A DNA stretch of 64,000 bases from HT1-32 sp040219025 (GCA_040219025.1 JAVJTE010000020.1:620001-684000), one strand, 5' to 3'. Shown: positions 24,780 through 34,084, numbered from the stretch's first letter. A program made the numbers and translations. The notes: generated by a model from the letters alone, not told the origin.

Positions 24780-25889
24780 TCAGGCGGCCAGTTTGTCCAG
24801 TTCGCCGATCAGGGCTTTGCCCATGCCGGTGCAGGAGGTCAGGGTCTTGCCGTCCTGCATGATGTCACCGGTCCGCATGCCGCTGGCCAGCAGGTTCATG
24901 ACACCCTGTTCGATCAGGTCGGCATCTTCCGTCATGTCGAAGCTGTAGCGCAGTGTCATGGCATAGCTGAGCAGGGTTGCCAGCGGGTTGGCCTTGTCAG
25001 TACCTGCGATGTCGGGGGCGGAGCCATGTACCGGCTCGTACAGGGCGCGGCGGCGGCCGGACTCGTCGGCTGCACCGAGCGAGGCCGACGGCAGCATGCC
25101 GAGGGAGCCGGTCAGCATGGCCGCGCAGTCCGACAGGATATCGCCGAACAGGTTATCGGTCACGATGACGTCAAACTGCTTCGGGTTACGGACCAGCTGC
25201 ATGGCGCAGTTGTCGGCATACATATGTTCGGTCGTGATGTTCGGGAAATCCTTCGCGACCTCCGTTGCAACCCGGCGCCAGAGCACACCGGTTTCCATCA
25301 CATTCGCCTTTTCGACGGAATGCAGCTTGCCGGAACGCTTGCCCGCCAGCTCGAAGGCTACCCGGCAGACCCGCTCGATCTCGTCAGAGGCATAGATCTG
25401 CGTGTCAATTGCCTGCTGACGGCCATCGGGCAGGGTGGAGATGCCACGTGGTTCACCAAAATAGACGCCGCCGGTCAGTTCGCGAACGATCATCAGGTCG
25501 AGGCCGGAGACCAGTTCTTCTTTCAGGCTGGAGGCCTGCGCCAGTGCCGGCAGGCAGGTCGCCGGGCGGAGGTTGGCAAACAGGTCCATTTCCTTGCGGA
25601 GTTTCAGCAGGCCGGCTTCCGGACGCAGATGGCGCTCGACATTGTCCCATTTCGCACCGCCAACGGCACCAAACAGGACCGCATCGACGGAAAGAGCGGT
25701 GTCCAGTGTCTTGTCGGCCAGCGAGGTGCCATATTCGTCATATGCCGCACCACCAACCTTGTCTTCGCTGATGTCGAAGGAGACATGGCGGCGTTTGTCC
25801 ATCCAGTCGATGACGCGCCGTACCTCGGCCATTACTTCAGGGCCGATGCCGTCACCCGGCAGGATCAGCAGTTTCTTGTTTGCGGCCAT
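24780..25889 (-). CDS. leuB: 3-isopropylmalate dehydrogenase
   Basis: 369 residues, the usual length. ATG 25889 is chosen over 25895 because GGAGGAG lies six bases upstream of it. LLILPGDGIGPEVMAEVRRV, the substrate loop LRPEAGLLKLRKEMDLFANLRP, the YFGEPRGI region and EPVHGSAPDIAGTDKANPLA are diagnostic. The enzyme oxidatively decarboxylates 3-isopropylmalate to 2-oxoisocaproate with NAD, the third step of leucine synthesis. It is the last gene of the leuC-leuD-kinase-leuB set. Confidence 0.96.
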   Translation of the reverse strand: MAANKKLLILPGDGIGPEVMAEVRRVIDWMDKRRHVSFDISEDKVGGAAYDEYGTSLADKTLDTALSVDAVLFGAVGGAKWDNVERHLRPEAGLLKLRKEMDLFANLRPATCLPALAQASSLKEELVSGLDLMIVRELTGGVYFGEPRGISTLPDGRQQAIDTQIYASDEIERVCRVAFELAGKRSGKLHSVEKANVMETGVLWRRVATEVAKDFPNITTEHMYADNCAMQLVRNPKQFDVIVTDNLFGDILSDCAAMLTGSLGMLPSASLGAADESGRRRALYEPVHGSAPDIAGTDKANPLATLLSYAMTLRYSFDMTEDADLIEQGVMNLLASGMRTGDIMQDGKTLTSCTGMGKALIGELDKLAA

Positions 25890-25970
25890 GATCATCTCCT
25901 CCGTCGGATTGAATATTGAATTTATTGAGGCTGTTTTTAGCGGTCAGACCGGGTCACCGAAAGGTACAAT

Positions 25971-27506
25971 TTATGAAAGCTTTGAATGATGCAGGGTAAT
26001 TGTGACTTCGGTGCCTTGCCCGACTGTGCTTTCGATCCGGGTTGAGCCGCCGAGCAGGCCGGACAGGCTGTTCACAATGGCAAGGCCAAGGCCGGTTCCC
26101 TGGTTCTGGGGCACCAGAGCCGGGTCACCCTGACGATAGGGGGTCAGCACCTCTTCCAGCCGGTCGGCGGAAATGCCGACACCTGTGTCACGTACCCTGA
26201 GCAGGGTGACGCCGTTTCGTGTCGCACAGCCGATATATATCCGGCCGTTTTCAGGTGTGAACCGTGCGGCGTTTGACAGCAGATTGACAAGAATCTGGAA
26301 AACCATCCGCTGGTCACTGTAAATCTCCGCATCGCCGTCAACCTGAACGGTGATGGTCGGGCATCGCCCTCCGGCCCCGCGGCGGGTGATATCACAGGCT
26401 TCGGCAATCACGCCCTCGATATGAAACCACCCGAAGGCCGGTTCCAGGGCACCGGCTTCGATCTTTGACAGATCAAGCAGATCATTGATCAGCGCCAGCA
26501 GATGCGTCGCTGCGTTCAGGACATCTTCGCTATAGGCTTTGTAGCGTTCCCCGATCGGGCCGAAGATTTCACTGCGCATCAGGTCGGACATGCCCATGAT
26601 GGCATTCAGCGGCGTGCGGAGGTCATGGCTCATCTGGGCAAGGAAACTGGATTTCGCGCTGTTTGCCTCTTCCGCTTCGGCCTTGGCCAGCATGGCGAGG
26701 GTCAGTGCATTGCGCAGTTCCGTCGTGCGTTCCTCGACGCGCTTTTCCAGCACTTCATTCATTGCTGCAAGGCGCTCGACAATATTGCGGGCGTCGGTCG
26801 TGTCTTCGCCGCTGATGATAATCGATGGCAGGCCGGTGACCGGATCATAGGCCGGCTGCGCATTCAGCCGGTACCAGCGTTTCCCGATCGCGGTGATGAC
26901 AACCTCTTCATACCATCCGGCCTGTCCCCGGGAGACTTCCCTGAGGATGCGATGGCCGGTTTCAGGGTTCTCAAACATCGCTCCGAGGGCGACATCTGCT
27001 GACTGGGAGGGCAGAACAGGGAAAACTGATGCGGCGGCGGGGTTCTGTGACAGCAGGCGTCCTTCTTCGGCGTAGGTCCGCACGATTGTCTGGCTGTATC
27101 TCGTCGCTTCCAGAAGCCGCCGGGGGTTCGGGTCAGGGTCGCCTGTCCTGTCCTGCTGCAGGACAATCAGGTGAATGAGAACGGCAGCCCGGCCCTTTTC
27201 GATCCGGAGCGGCGACAGATGCAGCAATGCCGGTGTCGGTTTGCCTTTGGGATAAAGCGTCCAGGATTCCGAGGTGAACGAACCTTCCGGCGTATTGTTG
27301 AAGCTGTCTCGCAGTCTCTGGCGCACCATGCCGGTGTCGCCGGAGAAATCACGGGCCTTCATATCTGTCAGGTCTTTCGCCTGCCAGAAGTCGATTGCCG
27401 CCTGATTGCCCCACCGGATCGCATGATGATCGAGGTCAAAGACCCAGCAGGCAGCCGGGATCAGATTGAGGGCTGCCAGCTGTTCGTAGCTTGTTACCGT
27501 CTGCAT
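25971..27506 (-). CDS. PAS sensor histidine kinase inside the leu operon
   Basis: 511 residues, soluble. Two PAS-like regions (about 10-110 and 125-240), a coiled-coil (NEVLEKRVEERTTELRNAL), then HisKA with QMSHDLRTPLNAIMGMSDLM and HATPase with LVNLLSNAARFT, DTGVGISA and GTGLGLAI. It lies on the same strand between leuD (38 bases upstream) and leuB (81 bases downstream), with no terminator seen in either gap, so it is likely co-transcribed with leucine genes. No response regulator is adjacent. What it senses is unknown. Confidence 0.88.
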   Translation of the reverse strand: MQTVTSYEQLAALNLIPAACWVFDLDHHAIRWGNQAAIDFWQAKDLTDMKARDFSGDTGMVRQRLRDSFNNTPEGSFTSESWTLYPKGKPTPALLHLSPLRIEKGRAAVLIHLIVLQQDRTGDPDPNPRRLLEATRYSQTIVRTYAEEGRLLSQNPAAASVFPVLPSQSADVALGAMFENPETGHRILREVSRGQAGWYEEVVITAIGKRWYRLNAQPAYDPVTGLPSIIISGEDTTDARNIVERLAAMNEVLEKRVEERTTELRNALTLAMLAKAEAEEANSAKSSFLAQMSHDLRTPLNAIMGMSDLMRSEIFGPIGERYKAYSEDVLNAATHLLALINDLLDLSKIEAGALEPAFGWFHIEGVIAEACDITRRGAGGRCPTITVQVDGDAEIYSDQRMVFQILVNLLSNAARFTPENGRIYIGCATRNGVTLLRVRDTGVGISADRLEEVLTPYRQGDPALVPQNQGTGLGLAIVNSLSGLLGGSTRIESTVGQGTEVTITLHHSKLS

Positions 27507-27544
27507 CCCGGTCGCCGGAAAAGGTCAGAAAGGTCTGACCCGGC

Positions 27545-28168
27545 TTATCCGGCAGCGCGGTTTGACAGCCAGGGCTGTGACATCTGACGTTCGGCCTCGA
27601 AGTTGTCGATCTTGCCGGCCTTCTGTTCGGTCAGGCCGATATCGTCGAGACCGTTCAGCAGGCAATGTTTGCGGAAAGCATCAACATCGAAGCTGATCTC
27701 GCCACCGTCCGGCCCCTGAATGGTCTGGTTTTCCAGATCGATGGTGATCGTGGCATTGGCGCCGCGTTCGGCATCTTCCATCAGCTTGTCGACCTGTTCG
27801 CGCGGCAGCTTGATCGGCAGGATGCCGTTCTTGAAACAGTTGTTGTAGAAGATATCGGCGAAAGACGGTGCGATAACGCAGCGAATGCCGAAATCAAGCA
27901 GTGCCCAGGGGGCATGTTCGCGGCTGGAGCCACAGCCGAAATTTTCATGGGCGACCAGGATCTGCGCCTTGCGCCAGGCCTGCTTGTTCAGCACGAAATC
28001 CGGCTTTTCCGAACCGTCATCATTGTAGCGCCATTCGGCGAACAGGTTCTTGCCGAGACCGGTGCGCTTGATGGTCTTCAGGAAGTTTTTCGGAATGATC
28101 GCATCGGTATCGATGTTCACATGTGGCAGCGGGGCCGCAACAGCGGTCAGTTTGTTGAACTTGTCCAT
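27545..28168 (-). CDS. leuD: 3-isopropylmalate dehydratase small subunit
   Basis: 207 residues. The swivel-domain signature is present: VNIDTDAIIPKNFLKTI near the N-terminus and AHENFGCGSSREHAPWALLD in the middle. With LeuC it isomerises 2-isopropylmalate to 3-isopropylmalate. It starts 13 bases after leuC and leads into the inserted sensor kinase. Confidence 0.96.
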   Translation of the reverse strand: MDKFNKLTAVAAPLPHVNIDTDAIIPKNFLKTIKRTGLGKNLFAEWRYNDDGSEKPDFVLNKQAWRKAQILVAHENFGCGSSREHAPWALLDFGIRCVIAPSFADIFYNNCFKNGILPIKLPREQVDKLMEDAERGANATITIDLENQTIQGPDGGEISFDVDAFRKHCLLNGLDDIGLTEQKAGKIDNFEAERQMSQPWLSNRAAG

Positions 28169-28181
28169 GTTACTTTCTCCC

Positions 28182-29588
28182 TCAGACCAGTTTGCGAACG
28201 TCGGTCAGATGACCCATGACGGCAGCTGCCGCAGCCATTGCCGGGCTCATCAGGTGGGTGCGGCCCCCCTTGCCCTGCCGGCCTTCAAAGTTGCGATTGG
28301 ATGTCGAGGCACAGCGCTCGCCGGCTTCCAGCTTGTCAGCGTTCATCGCCAGACACATGGAACAGCCCGGTTCACGCCAGTCGACACCGGCTTCGATGAA
28401 GATCTTGTCGAGGCCTTCCTCGATCGCCTGTTCGCGCACCAGGCCGGAGCCGGGAACGATCAGGGCATGCACAGTGTCGGCGACCTTGCGGCCTTTCAGC
28501 ACGGCGGCGGCGGCGCGCAGATCTTCGATCCGGCCATTGGTGCAGGAGCCGATGAACATCTTGTCGATCTTCACCTCTTCCAGCGGCGTGCCGGAGGTCA
28601 GACCCATATATTCCAGCGACCGCTTGACGGCCGAGCGCTTGCCCAGGTCAGCGAAATCTTCCAGTGCGGGGACCCGGGCGCTGATCGGCAGGGCGTCTTC
28701 CGGGCTGGTTCCCCAGGTGACCTGCGGTTCGATCTCGCTGGCATCCATGGTGACTTCCTTCTGATAAACCGCACCGTCATCGGACGGCAGGGTCTTCCAG
28801 TAGGAGACAGCGGCTTCCCATTCCGCGCCCTTCGGCGACATCGGGCGGCCTTTCAGATACTCGAATGTGGTCTCGTCGGGCGCAATCAGGCCGGCGCGGG
28901 CACCGCCTTCAATGGTCATGTTGCAGACCGTCATGCGGCCTTCCATCGACAGATCCCGGATCGCCTGTCCGGCGAACTCGATGACATAACCTGTACCGCC
29001 GGCAGTGCCGATCTTGCCAATCAGGGCCAGCACCAGATCCTTCGCGGTGCAGCCGAGCGGCAGCTTGCCGGTCACATTGATGCGCATGTTCTGCAACTGC
29101 GGCTGAACCAGTGTCTGGGTGGCCAGAACATGTTCGACTTCCGAGGTGCCGATACCGAATGCCAGGGCACCGAAAGCACCGTGGGTGGCGGTGTGGCTGT
29201 CGCCGCAGACGATGGTGGCGCCGGGCAGGGTAAAGCCCTGTTCCGGGCCGATGATATGCACGATACCCTGACGCGGGTCGAAGGTATCGAACAGCGGCAC
29301 GCCGAAATCAGCGCAGTTCTTCTGCAGGGTCTCAACCTGGATACGGCTTTCCTCGTCCTCGATACCGGCCTCCCGGTTTTTGGTCGGCACATTGTGATCG
29401 GGGACTGCGAGGGTGAGTTCCGGACGGCGGACCTTGCGGCCGGTCAGCGTCAGGTTCTCGAAAGCCTGCGGACTGGTGACTTCATGTACCAGATGGCGGT
29501 CAATATAGATCAGGCACGACCCGTCATCCTGACGATCAATCAGGTGGGTATCCCAGATTTTTTCGAACAATGTGCGTGGTGCAGCCAT
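28182..29588 (-). CDS. leuC: 3-isopropylmalate dehydratase large subunit
   Basis: About 468 residues; ATG 29588 (MAAPRTLFEKIWDTH) is the usual family start, with ATG 29597 in frame just before it and a GGAGAGG site nearby. The three [4Fe-4S] ligands are visible in IGSCTNGRIEDL and CSMCLAMN. CGDSHTATHGAFGALAFGIG is the aconitase-family signature. It begins the leu operon, after the rplS terminator; the 99-base gap before it contains that hairpin and presumably a promoter. Confidence 0.95.
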   Translation of the reverse strand: MAAPRTLFEKIWDTHLIDRQDDGSCLIYIDRHLVHEVTSPQAFENLTLTGRKVRRPELTLAVPDHNVPTKNREAGIEDEESRIQVETLQKNCADFGVPLFDTFDPRQGIVHIIGPEQGFTLPGATIVCGDSHTATHGAFGALAFGIGTSEVEHVLATQTLVQPQLQNMRINVTGKLPLGCTAKDLVLALIGKIGTAGGTGYVIEFAGQAIRDLSMEGRMTVCNMTIEGGARAGLIAPDETTFEYLKGRPMSPKGAEWEAAVSYWKTLPSDDGAVYQKEVTMDASEIEPQVTWGTSPEDALPISARVPALEDFADLGKRSAVKRSLEYMGLTSGTPLEEVKIDKMFIGSCTNGRIEDLRAAAAVLKGRKVADTVHALIVPGSGLVREQAIEEGLDKIFIEAGVDWREPGCSMCLAMNADKLEAGERCASTSNRNFEGRQGKGGRTHLMSPAMAAAAAVMGHLTDVRKLV

Positions 29589-29650
29589 ATCAGTCATGCC
29601 TCTCCATCTGGCGGACACAGGTCCGCGGTGTCTCTCTTCCCGAAACGAAA

Positions 29651-29680
29651 AGCGCCGCAGCCCTTGCCGGGTGCGGCGCT
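29651..29680 (-). terminator. Terminator after rplS
   Basis: AGCGCCGCA (29651-29659) pairs with TGCGGCGCT (29672-29680). Read on the minus strand, the hairpin follows the rplS stop and is followed by TTTTCGTTT. It ends the ffh-rplS transcript before leuC. Confidence 0.85.
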
Positions 29681-29687
29681 GCTCGTC

Positions 29688-30140
29688 TTATTCGCTGGCC
29701 GCTGCGGCGGCGGCTTTTTTCTTCCGGCGCGATGTCCGGCTTTCGGCGGCTGCAACCCGTTCTTCCTGGCGCAGTTTCGCCTTCGTACCGGTTGTCTGTT
29801 CGGCGATGCGCGCGGACTTGCCGGCGCGGCCACGCAGATAATACAGCTTCGCACGACGCACCTTGCCGCGGCGAACCACTTCGATTTCCGCAACGTTCGG
29901 GCTGTAGAGCGGGAAAACGCGCTCGACGCCTTCGCCGTAGGACAGCTTGCGGACCGTGAAGTTGGAGTTCAGGCCGTTATTGCTGCGGGCGATGCAGACA
30001 CCTTCATAGGCCTGCAGACGCTCGCGGTCGCCTTCGACCACCTTCACCTGCACGCGAACCAGGTCGCCGGGTGCAAATTCCGGAATGTTCTTGCCGAGCG
30101 TTTGGATCTGATCGGCTTCGATCTGTTCAATCATATTCAT
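29688..30140 (-). CDS. rplS: 50S ribosomal protein L19
   Basis: 150 residues from ATG 30140 (GGAAAGGG upstream). IPEFAPGDLVRVQVKVVEG, LQAYEGVCIARSNNGLNSNF and VRRGKVRRAKLYYLRGRAGK are typical L19 segments. The protein is longer than the ~115-residue E. coli form because of a Lys/Ala-rich C-terminal tail (SRRKKKAAAAAASE), as is common in alphaproteobacteria. It follows trmD by four bases. Confidence 0.96.
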   Translation of the reverse strand: MNMIEQIEADQIQTLGKNIPEFAPGDLVRVQVKVVEGDRERLQAYEGVCIARSNNGLNSNFTVRKLSYGEGVERVFPLYSPNVAEIEVVRRGKVRRAKLYYLRGRAGKSARIAEQTTGTKAKLRQEERVAAAESRTSRRKKKAAAAAASE

Positions 30141-30144
30141 GGCT

Positions 30145-30900
30145 TTACGCCCTTTCCTGCTGCTTTGTCGCGACGTCCCCGGAATGGCCCCGGTCAGTGC
30201 GATACCGGGCCCAGAGGTCCGGTCGGCGCGCTGCCGTAAGTTCTTCCGACTGGCCGCGACGCCAGTCCTCGATATTCCCATGATGCCCGGAGAGTAAGAC
30301 CTCCGGCACCGCCCGACCCCGCCAAACCTGGGGCCTTGTATAGTGGGGATGCTCCAGCAACCCCGTCTCGAAACTCTCTTCCGACAGCGATTCCTCGCTG
30401 CCGACCACACCCGGCAACAACCTGACGCAGGCGTCCATGACGGCCAGTGCCGCCGGTTCGCCACCCGACAGGATGAAGTCACCGAGGCTGATTTCCTCAA
30501 CCTCATGGGCCTCCAGCACACGCTGGTCGACCCCTTCAAACCGTCCGCAGAGGATCCGCAATCCCGGACCTTCCGCCAATGCACGCGCGCGCTTCTGATC
30601 GAAGCGGCGTCCACGCGGGCTGAGATAGATCAGCGGGCCAACGCCCCCGGCGCCTTCAATGGCGTCGCTGACAACGTCGGGCCGCATAACCATACCGGCG
30701 CCACCTCCGAACGGGGTGGCATCGACAGAGGCGTGTTTATCGCGCGCAAAACTGCGGATGTCCACAGTTTCAAGCGACCACAGCCCCTTCTCCAGCGCGC
30801 GTCCTGCCAGCGACAGGCCCAGCGATCCCGGAAACATTTCCGGAAAGATCGTGAGCAGGGTGGCATGCCATCCCCTGTTCTGTTCGGCTGACTCAGTCAT
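30145..30900 (-). CDS. trmD: tRNA (guanine37-N1)-methyltransferase
   Basis: 251 residues. LLTIFPEMFPG at the start, the trefoil-knot SAM site with YLSPRGRRFDQ and LSGGEPAALAVMDACVRLLPG, and EVLLSGHHGNIEDWRRGQ are diagnostic. It methylates G37 of tRNAs to prevent frameshifting. The start overlaps rimM by eight bases, and it has the classic rpsP-rimM-trmD-rplS order. Confidence 0.96.
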   Translation of the reverse strand: MTESAEQNRGWHATLLTIFPEMFPGSLGLSLAGRALEKGLWSLETVDIRSFARDKHASVDATPFGGGAGMVMRPDVVSDAIEGAGGVGPLIYLSPRGRRFDQKRARALAEGPGLRILCGRFEGVDQRVLEAHEVEEISLGDFILSGGEPAALAVMDACVRLLPGVVGSEESLSEESFETGLLEHPHYTRPQVWRGRAVPEVLLSGHHGNIEDWRRGQSEELTAARRPDLWARYRTDRGHSGDVATKQQERA

Positions 30901-31444
30901 CGCCTTTTACGTCACCTTCAGCGACACCTTCCGGTGCCTCGCCGTCTATCTCTTCCGGCGGATCATATATAATCCGCCCACCCGCAATATCTACCAGAGG
31001 TACCGCCGCCAGGGTGAAGGGCGTCAGCACTGCCGGGGCGTCCGGGCGGACGATCTCAAGAATATCGCCCGCGCCATGGTCCGCGACGCTCTTTACTTTT
31101 CCGAACGGTGTCCCGTCCGGCAACTCCACCACCAGACCGACCAGATCGGCATGGTAGTATTCTTCTTCTTCCGGCTCCGGAAACCGGGCGCGGTCGACAT
31201 AAAGTCGCACACCCTTCAGGGCCAGTGCCGCATCGCGATCCGAAATCCCTTTTACCCGGGCGGTCAGCAGACCCTTTGCCTCGCCGGTCAGCTGGATTTC
31301 GTATCGCGTCGTTCCCGCCTCGTCTTCCAGCGGCCCGTAGGACGCAACATCCGACGGCTCCGCTGTAAACGCCTTCAGACGAACGCCACCGCGTACACCA
31401 TGTGCGCCGGCAAAGGCGCCGATGCAGACGCGGCTGTCCGTCAT
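30893..31444 (-). CDS. rimM: Ribosome maturation factor RimM
   Basis: 183 residues. The N-terminal barrel begins VCIGAFAGAHGVRGGVRLKAF, and the PRC-barrel part has EYYHADLVGLVVEL and GAGDILEIVRP. It assists 30S head assembly with S19. The C-terminal ~20 residues (EEIDGEAPEGVAEGDVKGDD) are an acidic tail. It sits five bases after rpsP and overlaps trmD. Confidence 0.95.
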   Translation of the reverse strand: MTDSRVCIGAFAGAHGVRGGVRLKAFTAEPSDVASYGPLEDEAGTTRYEIQLTGEAKGLLTARVKGISDRDAALALKGVRLYVDRARFPEPEEEEYYHADLVGLVVELPDGTPFGKVKSVADHGAGDILEIVRPDAPAVLTPFTLAAVPLVDIAGGRIIYDPPEEIDGEAPEGVAEGDVKGDD

Positions 31445-31449
31445 GATCG

Positions 31450-31917
31450 TCAGCTCGCGGCGGTTTCTTCAGCCGGTGCTTCTTCTGCAGCAGCTTCCTC
31501 AGCAGGCGCTTCCTCAGCCGGTGCAGCAGCAGCGGCGGCCGCCGCTTCGGCTTCTTCCTTGGCTTTGGCAGCGGCATCTTCAGCGGCCTTCGCCTTGGCT
31601 TTCAGAAGTTCCTGGGCCTTGGCTTTCGGCTGGTTCTTCTTGGTCTGGCTCGGGATAGCCGGCATCGGGATGATGTCTGCCTGACCGAGGAACTTTGCCA
31701 CCCGCTCTGACGGCAGGGCGCCAACGCCCATCCAGTATTTGATCCGGTCTTCCTTCAGCAGGATACGTTCCGGATGATCCTGCGGGACCATCGGATTGTA
31801 GGTGCCGACACGCTCGATGAACTTGCCGTCACGCGGTGAACGTGAATCGGCAATCACGATGCGGTAGTACGGGCGCTTCTTGGCACCGCCACGGGACAGT
31901 CTGATACGAAGAGACAT
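31450..31917 (-). CDS. rpsP: 30S ribosomal protein S16 with long Ala/Glu tail
   Basis: 155 residues. The first ~85 are a standard S16 (LRIRLSRGGAKKRPYYRIVI, GTYNPMVPQ, RIKYWMGVGALPSERVAKFL). The remaining ~70 form a low-complexity tail: first Lys/Ala-rich, then alternating Ala/Glu/Pro blocks (EEAPAEEAAAEEAPAEE). Long S16 tails are known in alphaproteobacteria, but this one is extended and repeat-like. It is 32 bases after ffh. Confidence 0.94.
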   Translation of the reverse strand: MSLRIRLSRGGAKKRPYYRIVIADSRSPRDGKFIERVGTYNPMVPQDHPERILLKEDRIKYWMGVGALPSERVAKFLGQADIIPMPAIPSQTKKNQPKAKAQELLKAKAKAAEDAAAKAKEEAEAAAAAAAAPAEEAPAEEAAAEEAPAEETAAS

Positions 31918-31949
31918 TCAGGTAGTTCCTTTCTTTACGAATTCAGTGA

Positions 31950-33314
31950 TTAACGCGGACCGCCAAAGCCCGGCGGCATCATGCCGGCCAGTCCGCGCAT
32001 CATTCCTTTTTTGCCCATTTTCCCCATCTTCCGGACCATGTCGGCCATCTGACGGTGCTGTTTCAACAGGCGGTTGACGTCCTGGACATCCACGCCGGAG
32101 CCAGCGGCAATGCGCTTGCGGCGGGAGCCATTGATAAGTTTCGGGTTGGCCCGTTCGGATTTGGTCATCGACGAGATGATCGCCGTCTGCCGTCCGATGG
32201 CCTTGCTGTCGATATTGGCATTGGCAAGCTGCTTCTTCATCTTGCCGACGCCGGGCAACATGCCGAGCAGGCCTTCCATGTCACCCATATTGGTGATCTG
32301 CTTCAGCTGGGCGGCCATGTCATCCAGGTCGAACTTGCCCTTCTGGAGCTTTCTGGCCAGTGCCTCGGCTTCATCCGCCTCGAACTGTTCGGTGGCTTTC
32401 TCGACCAGCGAGACCACATCGCCCATGCCGAGAATACGACCGGCGATACGTTCGGGATGGAACGGCTCCAGATCTTCCAGCTTTTCGCCGACGCCGAGCA
32501 GCTTGATCGGACGCCCGGTGACAGCCCGCATGGAAAGGGCGGCACCGCCGCGTGCATCACCATCGACGCGGGTCAGCATGATACCGGTCAGGCCGACACG
32601 CTTGTTGAAGGTATCGGCAACATTGACCGCGTCCTGGCCGGTCATGGCGTCGGCCACCAGCAGCGTTTCCGCCGGCCTGGTGGCATCACGGACCTGCTCG
32701 ACCTCGGTCATCAGCGCATCATCGATCGACAGGCGACCGGCGGTATCCAGAATATAAACGTCGAAGCCTTCGAGCAGCGCCGTCTGGCGGGCACGCTTGG
32801 CGATGGCGACGGGCGGCTCGCCCGGAACAATGTTCAGGGTCTGTACCAGAATGCTGTCGCCGAGTGTCTGCAACTGCTGCTGGGCGGCCGGACGGTAAAC
32901 GTCGAGCGAGGCCATCAGCACGCGCTTGCGGTCTTTCTCGGTCAGCCGCTTGGCGATCTTGGCGCAGGAGGTGGTTTTACCGGAACCCTGCAGACCGACC
33001 ACCATGATGCCCATCGGCGGGCTGACGGTCAGGTCCAGATCCTCGACCTGACGACCCAGCATGTCGGTCAGGGTGTCATGGACGATCTTGACGACCTGCT
33101 GGCCGGGGCTGACCGATTTCAGAACCTTTTCGCCAACGGATTCTGCGCGAACCTTGTCGATCAGTTCCTTGACGACCGGCAGGGCGACGTCGGCATCGAG
33201 CAGCGCCACACGGATTTCGCGGAGCGCTTCCGATACATCGGACTCGCTCAACGCGCCGCGGCGTTTCAGCTTCTCGAAGACGTCACCAAGTCTGGTCTGT
33301 AAGGCGTCGAACAT
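31950..33314 (-). CDS. ffh: Signal recognition particle protein Ffh
   Basis: 454 residues from ATG 33314 (GGAAG five bases upstream; the GTG at 33320 is less likely). NG-domain motifs: GLQGSGKTTSCAKIAKRL (G1), DVYRPAAQQQL, DTAGRL (G3) and TRVDGDARGGAALS (G4). The Met-rich M domain that binds 4.5S RNA and signal peptides ends MGKMGKKGMMRGLAGMMPPG. With FtsY it targets inner-membrane proteins. It heads the ffh-rpsP-rimM-trmD-rplS block. Confidence 0.96.
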   Translation of the reverse strand: MFDALQTRLGDVFEKLKRRGALSESDVSEALREIRVALLDADVALPVVKELIDKVRAESVGEKVLKSVSPGQQVVKIVHDTLTDMLGRQVEDLDLTVSPPMGIMVVGLQGSGKTTSCAKIAKRLTEKDRKRVLMASLDVYRPAAQQQLQTLGDSILVQTLNIVPGEPPVAIAKRARQTALLEGFDVYILDTAGRLSIDDALMTEVEQVRDATRPAETLLVADAMTGQDAVNVADTFNKRVGLTGIMLTRVDGDARGGAALSMRAVTGRPIKLLGVGEKLEDLEPFHPERIAGRILGMGDVVSLVEKATEQFEADEAEALARKLQKGKFDLDDMAAQLKQITNMGDMEGLLGMLPGVGKMKKQLANANIDSKAIGRQTAIISSMTKSERANPKLINGSRRKRIAAGSGVDVQDVNRLLKQHRQMADMVRKMGKMGKKGMMRGLAGMMPPGFGGPR

Positions 33315-33550
33315 CGGCACTTCCGTCAGCTACAACAGTTCTGATGGCCCAAACGCAAATGCGCCAGTGCGCGAACCCTCGCGGACTGGCGGACCCCCGT
33401 GTGGATATGGATTACGGGAGCAGCTGTGTCTGAACTCTGCAGAACGGCGGGCTTTAAACGGCAAATCGGGGCCCGAGTCAAGGCCCGGCTTGATTTCGGG
33501 GCTGCATGGCGGAGACTTGAGGTCTGTCCGGTCGATCATGAGGAACATCC

Positions 33551-34069
33551 ATGCTGTCACTCCGCCGCCTTGCGGCCTTCACTGTCCTGCTGTCACTCGC
33601 CGCCTGTGATGATGTGCCAACCTCTGTGGTCAGCTATCAGGAAAGCGGTATCGACAGCACATTGATTGCGACCATCGCCGAGGGCCCGATGCCGGTGGTG
33701 GTGATCGGTGACCCCTTCAATGACGGCAGTGTCGCAGAACGGACACTGAAGGAAATGTCCGTCGTGCAGATCGGCCGGGTGATCGAATATGCGCAAGCCG
33801 GGCCGGATTTTCCGACCGGTGACGCCCGCACTTTTGTGGTCTTCAACGGCTCCGGTGCTGCCGGTGAGGCAATCTGTCAGGGACAGGTCCCGGAAACGAC
33901 CCCCGCGGGCAGTGGCGAGCTGACCCTGCGGATGGTGTTCTGCGGCGGCTCGCGCAGGCTGTCTGACGTGCAGGGCCGGACACCGAATATCGCCACCAGC
34001 GGTCATGAATATTTCAGCATGCTGCTCCGCGGCGCCACCCGGTCGCTCTATCGCGAGGAAGAGCAATAG
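33551..34069 (+). CDS. Hypothetical lipoprotein
   Basis: 172 residues from ATG 33551, with GAGGAAC upstream. The signal peptide ends in a lipobox LSLAAC (Cys19), so it is probably lipidated. The mature part has no motif I recognise; two Cys (EAICQG and VFCGGSRRL) could form a disulfide, and the text VVVIGDPFNDGSVAERTLKEM suggests a compact alpha/beta fold. The 33315-33550 gap between ffh and this gene is without a visible gene, RNA or strong terminator. Confidence 0.7.
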   Translation: MLSLRRLAAFTVLLSLAACDDVPTSVVSYQESGIDSTLIATIAEGPMPVVVIGDPFNDGSVAERTLKEMSVVQIGRVIEYAQAGPDFPTGDARTFVVFNGSGAAGEAICQGQVPETTPAGSGELTLRMVFCGGSRRLSDVQGRTPNIATSGHEYFSMLLRGATRSLYREEEQ

Positions 34070-34084
34070 GGCGGGCGGCAGGAC

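Noticed and set aside
28050..30239. Long plus-strand open frame (729 codons)
   Set aside because: It lies antisense to leuD, leuC and rplS, whose signatures are unmistakable; open antisense frames are common in GC-rich genes.
32055..33302. Plus-strand frame (415 codons)
   Set aside because: It is the antisense of ffh, with no recognisable domain or start.
33330..33358. TTGCGT-N17-TTGTAG promoter-like pair upstream of ffh (minus strand)
   Set aside because: The transcription start would fall inside or after the ffh ribosome site, so it cannot be the working promoter.
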